Origin: Sphingomonas sp.
Lineage (GTDB): Bacteria; Pseudomonadota; Alphaproteobacteria; Sphingomonadales; Sphingomonadaceae
Direction of reading: 5' to 3'
DNA length: 10,321 bases
NCBI GenBank assembly: GCA_025936675.1
Contig: JAICSX010000058.1
Span: 1 to 10,321, forward strand
Under the pieces are notes generated by a model. It had not been told where the DNA came from, ran no database searches, and saw only the letters and a program-made list of their open reading frames with translations. The position numbers and the translations under genes were made by a program. Positions 5,151-10,321 of this stretch are shown piece by piece (the stretch's first letter is position 1; each line of letters starts with the position of its first letter).

Positions 5151-5399
5151 TCCGATTGCCCTCCCGAGAGCCGTACATTGAGTCGTTAAACGCGAATTTA
5201 ATCCAAATTATCTCCGCGCGTCGAGTCCGGCGGGACCGGCTCGAATTGGGACAACACAGGAAACGGTAAGCGCAGGAAAGACGGATTGTGCTAGAGTGCC
5301 GGGCAACCCGCCAAGTGGATTGCGTATGTGCGGGCCGCGCGGCCCGGTATTTGGGTCTCTCCCCACGTTCCGGGTCGCGCTTCTGTGCGCACTTGGAGC
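5151..5399. other. Intergenic region, 249 nt
   Basis: It lies between two minus-strand small genes. It contains an AT-rich patch (about 5181-5212) that could hold the promoter of the 64-residue gene, though no hexamer pair is convincing. It also contains a 16-bp palindrome at 5331-5346. No coding sequence or RNA gene was recognised. Confidence 0.5.
5331..5346. repeat. Perfect 16-bp GC palindrome
   Basis: CGGGCCGCGCGGCCCG is perfectly self-complementary with no loop. It lies 54 nt beyond the stop of the 53-residue gene on that gene's strand, so it could act in 3'-end formation, but no T-run follows on either strand. A protein-binding site is the alternative. Confidence 0.45.
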
Positions 5400-5561
5400 C
5401 TAGGGCCCAGGGTAGCTCATCGGGTTGTCGTTATAGGCCTCTGCAAGGCTGACCGGCCCCCACAGGATGGTGGCCCAGCGATGGTCGTCCATCCAATGCG
5501 CGGCGGCGAGGCCGCAGCACAGCCACAGAAGGACGAAAATCCAGAAGATCCATTTGAACAT
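5400..5561 (-). CDS. Small inner-membrane protein, 53 residues
   Basis: Read on the minus strand from ATG (5561) to TAG (5400-5402). The N-terminus MFKWIFWIFVLLWLCCGLAA forms one membrane helix, followed by HWMDDHRWATILWGPVSLAE and a tail ending NPMSYPGP. Codons are GC-rich at the third position. A ribosome site GGAGAAGGG lies about 7 nt upstream. The hydrophobic N-terminus with positive K3 suggests an inner-membrane anchor; a second partly hydrophobic stretch (ATILWGPVSLA) may lie at the membrane surface. It diverges from the acetate transporter with 117 nt between starts. Function unknown. Confidence 0.68.
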   Translation of the reverse strand: MFKWIFWIFVLLWLCCGLAAAHWMDDHRWATILWGPVSLAEAYNDNPMSYPGP

Positions 5562-5627
5562 AATGGCCCTTCTCCGGGACGCCGATTATCGCTCCGACAG
5601 CTTAAGCGACCGTTACGCTGGCAAAAT

Positions 5628-5640
5628 CACCGTATCGGTG
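5628..5640. promoter_or_regulatory. Short dyad CACCG-TAT-CGGTG in a divergent promoter region
   Basis: A 5-bp perfect inverted repeat with a 3-nt centre, between the divergent starts of the 53-residue gene (5561) and the transporter (5679). Its position, 39 nt upstream of the transporter ATG, would suit an operator. Its short length means chance is a real alternative. Confidence 0.25.
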
Positions 5641-5678
5641 CGACGATCTGCGTGTCGCCTCAAGGGGGAGTAGCGAAA

Positions 5679-6278
5679 ATGGCAGAAGAGACAGTCGTCG
5701 TCGTTCCAACGGCCAATCCAGCCGCACTCGGTCTGATCGCATTCGGGCTCACCACCGTGCTCTTAAGCTTGGTCAACGCGGGAGTCCTCCCTGCTGGCGG
5801 CGAGGGCGTCGTGATTCCGCTTGCGCTGGCGTTCGGCGGCCTGATGCAGGTTTTCGCCGGCGCCTTTGAGTTTCGGCTCGGCAATACGTTCGGGATGACG
5901 GCGTTCCTCAGCTACGGCGCCTTCTGGTGGTGGTTCGCCTTCCTTCTGCTGTTTGCCCACAACAATTGGATCGACATCTCGCAGGCCGGTCCCACTGTGG
6001 GTGTCGCGCTTCTGCTGTGGGGCGTGCTGACGCTCTATCTGTGGGTCGCGACCTTCCGGCTGCCGAAGATCACTTTCCTCATCTTCCTCACGCTTTGGGT
6101 CACCTTCGCGTTGCTCGGCATCGGAGCGGTGCAGGCGAACCCCGGCCTCAGTCATGCCGGCGGCTGGCTTGGCTTGGTTTGCGGAACGCTCGCCATGTAC
6201 GGCAGCTTCGCGATCGTCACCAACGCGACCTTCGGCAGAGCGGTGCTGCCGATCGGGGATCCGCTACTGAAGGCCTGA
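5679..6278 (+). CDS. satP: Acetate/succinate transporter, GPR1/FUN34/YaaH (SatP) family
   Basis: A 199-residue membrane protein (E. coli SatP is 188). This family forms oligomeric six-helix channels or transporters that move acetate and related short acids across the inner membrane. Visible are the signature NPAALGL (residues 13-19, family NPAPLGL), six hydrophobic segments, and the conserved block MTAFLSYGAFWWWFAFLLLF before the third helix. The tail is short and polar. ATG 5679 is chosen because AAGGGGGAG lies 8 nt upstream and the NPA motif then sits close to the N-terminus as in the family. The frame is open far upstream but contains no family sequence there. It is convergent with the small gene ending at 6284 and divergent from the 53-residue membrane protein gene. 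Confidence 0.92.
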   Translation: MAEETVVVVPTANPAALGLIAFGLTTVLLSLVNAGVLPAGGEGVVIPLALAFGGLMQVFAGAFEFRLGNTFGMTAFLSYGAFWWWFAFLLLFAHNNWIDISQAGPTVGVALLLWGVLTLYLWVATFRLPKITFLIFLTLWVTFALLGIGAVQANPGLSHAGGWLGLVCGTLAMYGSFAIVTNATFGRAVLPIGDPLLKA

Positions 6279-6283
6279 CTGGC

Positions 6284-6424
6284 TTACTTGGGGATCGGCC
6301 ACTCCGTGAGCGACGCCGGCACATAGCTGTCGTCACTTTCGCACGGCGCAGACCCGAGCGGCGGCCGGCGGATCGACCGCTGCTTCGAAATTTCGCGCAG
6401 CCGCTCCAGCGACGGTCGGCTCAC
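6284..6424 (-). CDS. Short hydrophilic protein, 46 residues, translationally coupled
   Basis: Starts at GTG (6424), which overlaps the TGA of the upstream 59-residue gene as GTGA, and ends at TAA (6284-6286). The sequence begins MSRPSLERLREISKQRSIRR and ends SLTEWPIPK; it is basic at the N-terminus and acidic in the middle. About 84% of third codon positions are G or C, and AGGAAG lies roughly 8-9 nt upstream, both favouring real coding sequence. No family recognised. It lies 5 nt from the stop of the convergent transporter gene. Confidence 0.5.
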   Translation of the reverse strand: MSRPSLERLREISKQRSIRRPPLGSAPCESDDSYVPASLTEWPIPK

Positions 6425-6600
6425 TGCAGCACTTCCTGAACCGGAAGCGGCTCGTATTCGCTCGGCTGAGGCTCGACCTCATCTCCCCAGGTCGGATTTA
6501 TCGTTCGAGCCGCTTTGGTGCGCATTGCGACGGCCGCCAGGCGCATCGCAGCGGCCTCGTCCTCCGCGGACAAAGGTTGGTTGGACTTAAAAAACCTCAT
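6421..6600 (-). CDS. Short acidic protein, 59 residues, hypothetical
   Basis: ATG (6600) to TGA (6421-6423). It begins MRFFKSNQPLSAEDEAAAMR, followed by an Ala-rich helix with LAAVAMRTKAARTINP, and ends in the acidic, Pro-rich EPQPSEYEPLPVQEVLQ. A strong ribosome site AAGGGGGG lies about 8 nt upstream. About 69% of third positions are G or C. No membrane segment. It shares 4 nt with the following 46-residue gene, so the two are likely translated together. Function unknown. Confidence 0.55.
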   Translation of the reverse strand: MRFFKSNQPLSAEDEAAAMRLAAVAMRTKAARTINPTWGDEVEPQPSEYEPLPVQEVLQ

Positions 6601-6688
6601 TTGCGGTGCCCCCCTTCATCAGCCACCGCCACGCCGACTTTGTCAGCTACCCGACAATCGTTGACGAAATCCGAACGGGGGGGCCGGG

Positions 6689-6949
6689 TCAGACGGGACA
6701 ATGCTTGTCGAACTCGGCTTCAACAATTCCTAAGCGCTGTGAACGGACGCGTGCTCTTATCCATCCCATGCGATAGACGTGGATGCTGATCTGCTCGCCT
6801 TCGGCAAACATTTCGGAGCTCTCGAACTCGCACCCATCATAGCCAAGCAGCCGCAAGCGCGCCGCGACTTCGGAACCGCTGAGCCTGCACACTTTGACGT
6901 CGGCTCTCGCCGCAGAGCGGCTTTCCAGCGTCACATCCGGGTTATGCAT
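6689..6949 (-). CDS. Stand-alone PilZ-like domain protein
   Basis: 86 residues, essentially one PilZ-type beta-barrel. RSAAR (11-15) fits the RxxxR half of the cyclic-di-GMP site. The second half, consensus (D/N)xSxxG, reads LLGYDG here (34-39), so the Asp/Asn and Ser are missing. The following GCEFESSEMFAEGEQISIHV and IRARVRSQRLGIVEAEF match the barrel strands and the typical 'G.V.F' end. It may bind cyclic-di-GMP weakly or act as a protein-interaction module. ATG 6949 gives a complete domain; its ribosome site (GTGGGGT) is moderate. It lies downstream of the PAS-GGDEF-EAL-PilZ gene on the same strand with a 109-nt gap, so co-transcription is possible. Confidence 0.78.
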   Translation of the reverse strand: MHNPDVTLESRSAARADVKVCRLSGSEVAARLRLLGYDGCEFESSEMFAEGEQISIHVYRMGWIRARVRSQRLGIVEAEFDKHCPV

Positions 6950-7058
6950 CGCTACCCCACTGCCTATCGAATCAGCGGGAGATCACGAAGATTGTCTTAG
7001 GAAACATCCTGAAGCGCAGATTGACCAAGACGAGCGGACTTGCAGTTACGATTGGCGA

Positions 7059-9173
7059 CTATTTCCCCTCGGTGCCGTCGCCCTTCAGATAATCCGGCGC
7101 CATGACGCTTGGCGCCTTTGCGGTCGGCTTGGTCGGCTGGAGAAGCTTCAGGTTGAACTTCTCCGTAAACTGGCAGCCGAACTGGGTGCCCTTTGTCCAG
7201 CGGACTTCGGCATCGATCAGCCCGCCCGCCGCGAAATCGAGCTGGACATGCGCGCCGACCGGAATCTCCTCGCGGCATTCGACCAGTGCGCCGCCGCTCG
7301 AAATGTTGCGCAGCCGAGCGCCCTTCACTTGTCCGGCGTGGTGTAGCAAAGCGGCGCGGATGATCCGCATGCGGGGCTCGCGCGGAGGATATTTCGCCAC
7401 AGGCAGCTTGGCGTCGCCTTTCTTTGCGAGCGCCATCGCCTCTTCCGGAGGCATGGGCTTACCGAAGATGTAACCCTGGACCAGCGAGCAGCCGAGGTCG
7501 CGAACCAGCTGCAGTTCCTCCGGCGTTTCGACGCCTTCGGCGGTGGTCTGCATCTTGAGGTCGGACGCAAGGCCCACCATCGCCCTGATGAGCGCCGCAT
7601 TACGGCCCTCGGGGTCGGAAGCTCCAGTGACGAACGAGCGGTCGATCTTGATCTTGTCGAACGGAACCCGCTGCAGATAGCTGAGGCTGGAATAGCCCGT
7701 GCCAAAGTCGTCGAGCGCCAGCTTGACTCCGATCGCTTTCAGGCTGGCGATCATGTCGTGGACATGGTCATCGTTGCTGAGGAACACGCCCTCGGTGATC
7801 TCGAGCTCGAGGCGATGGGCCTGGAGCTGGGTGTCGCCGAGGACCATCCGCACGATGGTCGGGAGCGCGGGCGACTTGAACTGGATCGGCGACAGGTTGA
7901 CCGCCACCGATACGTGCTCGGGCCATTTGGCGGCCTCGGCGCAAGCGGTCCGCAGCACCCATTCGCCGATCTCGTCGATGAGCCCGATTTCCTCCGCCAG
8001 CGGGATGAATTCGACCGGGCTGACGGGCCCGCGCTCAGGATGACTCCACCGGATCAAAGCCTCGAATCCAGTGACGGCTTCGCTCAGCGAGTCGACGCAG
8101 GGCTGATAGGCGAGATGCAGCTGGCCCTTCTCGAGAGCGACGCGAAGGTCCGACTCCATCAGCTGCCGCTGACGCGCAGCCTCATGCATTTCGGATTCGA
8201 AGAAGCGATAGCAGCCCTTGCCGGCGGCCTTGGCCGCATAAAGCGCAAGGTCCGCGTCACGCATCAAATCGTCGGAGCTGCGATCGTCATAGTCGGACGT
8301 AACGATGCCCACCGACGCTCCGATCGACACAGCCGTGCCGTTGATCGTGTAGGGACGGGAGAGGCTGTCGATGATCCCTTGTGCAAGGTTCGACAGCTCC
8401 TTCTTGTCGGATATGGCGGGAAGGACGACCTCGAATTCGTCGCCGCCTAGGCGTCCGACCTGTCCTGCTTTGCCGATCACGTCGCGCAGCCTCAGGGCGA
8501 CGAGGCGCAGCAATGTATCGCCGGCCGGGTGGCCGAGCGTATCGTTGACCGCCTTGAAGCGATCGAGGTCGAGCAGAAACATCGAGCAGCGGTGCTTGCG
8601 CCGGACCGAGCCGACCAGCGCGTCGTCGAGCGCACGACGAAGCGCCTGGCGATTGGCGAGACCGGTCAGCGCGTCCTGGCGTGCGAGCCGGTCGAGCTCG
8701 ACCTCCGACTGCCGCATCTGGGTCAGGTCCGAGGCGAAGCCGCGGAATCCGAAGAAGCGGCCGATGTCGTCATGGATGGGACGGCCCGTGATCGACCACC
8801 AGACCTCGGTCTTGGTCTTGGCGCGGACGACGAGGTCCTGAAAGGCGACGTGCGAAGACAGATAGAAACCGAGCGTGCGTTCGGACGTCGCGCTCCCGTC
8901 GGCCGTATCGGTCGAGATCAGGTCAGTGAACGGACGACCGATAAGGTCTTCGGCCTCGCGGCCGAGCGCCCGAGCGACGCTGTCGCTGATATACTCGAGC
9001 GTTCCGTCCCTGCCGGTCTCCCAGAACCAGCCCTTTTCGCTGTTTTCGAATTCCTTGATCAGCCCTTCGGCGCGCGACGAGTCGGGGCGCGGCTCTTCCG
9101 CCAGCGAATTCCCTCCGCTCCTCAATATGCGTCCGAAGCTACCCACAGAAGACTCCTCGTCACGAGCAGCCAT
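7059..9173 (-). CDS. PAS-GGDEF-EAL-PilZ cyclic-di-GMP signalling protein
   Basis: 704 residues from ATG 9173. Order: ~45-residue leader, PAS (about 45-155), GGDEF (about 165-325; GGDEF at 243-247), EAL (about 345-580) and a C-terminal PilZ (about 598-685). EAL catalytic residues are intact: EALIRW (E371), N426, E458, DDFGTG (D488/D489), K509, AEGVET (E546/E549), Q566, so phosphodiesterase activity is expected. The cyclase signature is intact, but the inhibitory RxxD site before it reads GKAG. The PilZ domain keeps NISSGG (623-628) but has no exact RxxxR; Arg 598, 601, 603 and 606 lie nearby. The protein is probably cytosolic and turns over cyclic-di-GMP in response to PAS and PilZ inputs. ATG 9173 is preferred over an in-frame ATG at 9317, which would overlap the divergent gene's coding start; no clear ribosome site precedes it. 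Confidence 0.92.
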   Translation of the reverse strand: MAARDEESSVGSFGRILRSGGNSLAEEPRPDSSRAEGLIKEFENSEKGWFWETGRDGTLEYISDSVARALGREAEDLIGRPFTDLISTDTADGSATSERTLGFYLSSHVAFQDLVVRAKTKTEVWWSITGRPIHDDIGRFFGFRGFASDLTQMRQSEVELDRLARQDALTGLANRQALRRALDDALVGSVRRKHRCSMFLLDLDRFKAVNDTLGHPAGDTLLRLVALRLRDVIGKAGQVGRLGGDEFEVVLPAISDKKELSNLAQGIIDSLSRPYTINGTAVSIGASVGIVTSDYDDRSSDDLMRDADLALYAAKAAGKGCYRFFESEMHEAARQRQLMESDLRVALEKGQLHLAYQPCVDSLSEAVTGFEALIRWSHPERGPVSPVEFIPLAEEIGLIDEIGEWVLRTACAEAAKWPEHVSVAVNLSPIQFKSPALPTIVRMVLGDTQLQAHRLELEITEGVFLSNDDHVHDMIASLKAIGVKLALDDFGTGYSSLSYLQRVPFDKIKIDRSFVTGASDPEGRNAALIRAMVGLASDLKMQTTAEGVETPEELQLVRDLGCSLVQGYIFGKPMPPEEAMALAKKGDAKLPVAKYPPREPRMRIIRAALLHHAGQVKGARLRNISSGGALVECREEIPVGAHVQLDFAAGGLIDAEVRWTKGTQFGCQFTEKFNLKLLQPTKPTAKAPSVMAPDYLKGDGTEGK

Positions 9174-9276
9174 GCGCGGATATGGTTTAAATAGAGTTAG
9201 GGTTGGGTCGCTCTCGTCGAAAAGAAATGATCCTATTTCGCCGGAACCCGGCGGGGGCGCGGGCGATTGGCGGAAC
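9174..9276. promoter_or_regulatory. Divergent promoter region (103 nt)
   Basis: This is the only space for promoters of the minus-strand GGDEF-EAL gene and the plus-strand HAD gene. It has an AT-rich patch at 9185-9200 (TTTAAATAGAGTTAG) that could supply a minus-strand -10 (TATTTA). No clear -35, operator or inverted repeat was found. Confidence 0.4.
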
Positions 9277-9957
9277 ATGTCCAGTCCAGTCGCTTTCCTG
9301 TTCGACCTCGACGGCACGCTGGTCGACAGCGTCTACAATCATGTCCGCGCCTGGCATGTCGCGCTTCGCGAGCAGGGCCTCGAGCTCTCCGTCTGGCGTA
9401 TCCATCGCAAGATCGGAATGAGCGGCGGTCTGTTTACCGCGCAGCTTCAACGTGAACTTGAACGGTCCATCGACGAGGATGGACTGAAGCGCCTGCGCGA
9501 CCACCACGCCGACCTCTTCCGCGAGCTTTCGAAGGACGTGCCCCCTTTGCCCGGCGCCGTCGACCTCCTCAAGGAACTGACCAAGCAGGGCCTGCCCTGG
9601 GCGATCGCGACAAGCGGTCGAATGCGGACCGCCGAGATGAACTTGAAGAGCCTCGAGGTCGACCCGCAGAAAGCCACCGTGATCACGCGCGACATGGTCC
9701 GCTACGCCAAGCCCGATCCCGACCTCTTCGTCGAAGCCGCCCAGCAGCTCGGCACGGCGACCCAGGGTTCCTACGTGATCGGCGACAGCATCTGGGACAT
9801 GTATGCCGCAAAGCGCTGCGGTGCACTCGGCATCGGTTTCTTGTCGGGCGGCTATGGCAAGGACGAGCTCGAGCGCGCCGGCGCGATGCGCGTGTTCGAT
9901 GACCCGGCCGACATGCTAGTGCACCTGGATGAGCTCGCGCCGCGGACGAGAGAGTAA
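9277..9957 (+). CDS. HAD-superfamily phosphatase (phosphoglycolate phosphatase-like)
   Basis: 226 residues. All four HAD motifs are present: motif I FDLDGTLVD (nucleophile D10, acid/base D12), motif II ATSGR (T112/S113), motif III K145 in AKPDPD, and motif IV GDSIWD (D170, D174). The segment between motifs I and II (about 18-90) is a helical C1-type cap as in phosphoglycolate phosphatase, beta-phosphoglucomutase and related enzymes. The exact substrate cannot be read from the sequence. A cytoplasmic Mg-dependent phosphomonoesterase is expected. ATG 9277 places motif I at the N-terminus as usual; the frame is open upstream but antisense to the GGDEF-EAL gene. Its 3' end overlaps the start of the transporter gene by 29 nt, implying a two-gene operon. 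Confidence 0.9.
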   Translation: MSSPVAFLFDLDGTLVDSVYNHVRAWHVALREQGLELSVWRIHRKIGMSGGLFTAQLQRELERSIDEDGLKRLRDHHADLFRELSKDVPPLPGAVDLLKELTKQGLPWAIATSGRMRTAEMNLKSLEVDPQKATVITRDMVRYAKPDPDLFVEAAQQLGTATQGSYVIGDSIWDMYAAKRCGALGIGFLSGGYGKDELERAGAMRVFDDPADMLVHLDELAPRTRE

Positions 9958-10321
9958 GCCCCACGCGACCAGCGAGACGCCGGTGCTTCCGCCGCACTCG
10001 CTCGCGATCGCGGCCTTCTCGACGATCGTCGAATGGTACGATTTCACGCTCTACCTCTATTTCGCGACGGTGCTTGCGCGGGTCTTTTACGGCGGCGGTA
10101 GCGGCTCGCTGCTGCTGACGCTGGGTGGGTTCGCGATCGCTTATCTGATGCGGCCGCTGGGCGCCCTCTTCTTCAGCCATATTGGCGACAAGAAGGGCCG
10201 CAGGCACATGCTGCTCCTGTCGGTCGCCGTGATGACCGCCGCAATGGCTGCGACTGCTCTGTTGCCGACACGAGCGGACATTGGGCCGGCAGCCGGTTGG
10301 CTGCTCCTCCTGCTTCGCTGC
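9929..10321 (+). CDS. MHS-family major facilitator transporter, N-terminal part (runs off window)
   Basis: 131 residues are present, with no stop before the window end. The metabolite:H+ symporter subfamily (ProP, ShiA, KgtP relatives) is indicated by IVEWYDFTLYLYFATVLA in helix 1, LMRPLGALFFSHIGDKKGRR spanning helix 2 and the conserved GD.KGRR loop, then helix 3 (MLLLSVAVMTAAMAATALL) and the start of helix 4. These carriers import organic acids or osmolytes with protons across the inner membrane; the substrate is not evident. ATG 9929 lies inside the end of the HAD gene and gives a 22-residue polar N-terminus; GTG 9983 is an alternative. The ribosome site is weak, and the overlap suggests translational coupling to the phosphatase. 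Confidence 0.88.
   Translation, partial: MSSRRGRESKPHATSETPVLPPHSLAIAAFSTIVEWYDFTLYLYFATVLARVFYGGGSGSLLLTLGGFAIAYLMRPLGALFFSHIGDKKGRRHMLLLSVAVMTAAMAATALLPTRADIGPAAGWLLLLLRC

Noticed and set aside
6640..6657. Dyad TTGTC-N8-GACAA between the PilZ-like gene and the 59-residue gene
   Set aside because: Only 5-bp arms with an 8-nt gap; this is expected by chance at this length.
6950..7058. Possible RNA gene between the large c-di-GMP gene and the PilZ-like gene
   Set aside because: No tRNA cloverleaf, no strong hairpin and no terminator were found; it looks like a plain spacer.
7758..9194. Several long plus-strand open frames under the GGDEF-EAL gene
   Set aside because: They are antisense to intact catalytic motifs, have no family resemblance, and arise from high GC content.

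Overview
The window looks like chromosomal DNA of a sphingomonad-type alphaproteobacterium (Sphingomonas or a close relative). The evidence is high GC with GC-rich third positions, a ParE of alphaproteobacterial type, and a PEP-CTERM protein whose tail is the WAMMLLGFAGIG variant common in sphingomonads. Short palindromic repeats of kinds recalled from those genomes are also present, one of which reads in frame as DPSTSSGQA. This assignment rests on recalled family knowledge, not on a search.

Layout. 2-553 is the 3' end of parE. 591-1307 (-) encodes a single-pass membrane protein whose paralog lies at 4113-4898 (-). Between the two paralogs sits a repeat-rich accessory stretch. It starts with a PEP-CTERM secreted protein (1619-2257) that has its own promoter, leader dyads and strong terminator. 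Next comes a gene preceded by a perfect alphaproteobacterial LexA box (GTTC-N7-GTTC, 2415-2429) and broken by a REP-like element. Last is a conserved-looking hypothetical protein (3433-4110) that starts at the edge of an inverted REP pair and carries a short in-frame repeat insertion. At least four kinds of short dispersed repeat fall within about 2.4 kb, three of them in or at the ends of coding sequence.

4956-6600 is a set of small genes around a SatP/YaaH-type acetate transporter (5679-6278). They are a 64-residue charged protein, a 53-residue membrane protein divergent from the transporter, and a 59/46-residue pair overlapping by GTGA. The three shortest are under 60 codons and easily missed.

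6689-9173 is a cyclic-di-GMP locus on the minus strand: a 704-residue PAS-GGDEF-EAL-PilZ protein followed by a stand-alone PilZ-like protein of 86 residues. The two PilZ domains keep opposite halves of the consensus binding motif. Divergent from them, a HAD phosphatase (9277-9957) overlaps a truncated MHS-family transporter gene (9929 to the window end).

No rRNA, tRNA, CRISPR array, transposase or integrase gene was seen. The most unusual material is the LexA-box gene and its repeat invasions, followed by the paralogous membrane proteins with a shared cysteine pair and the complementary PilZ motifs.
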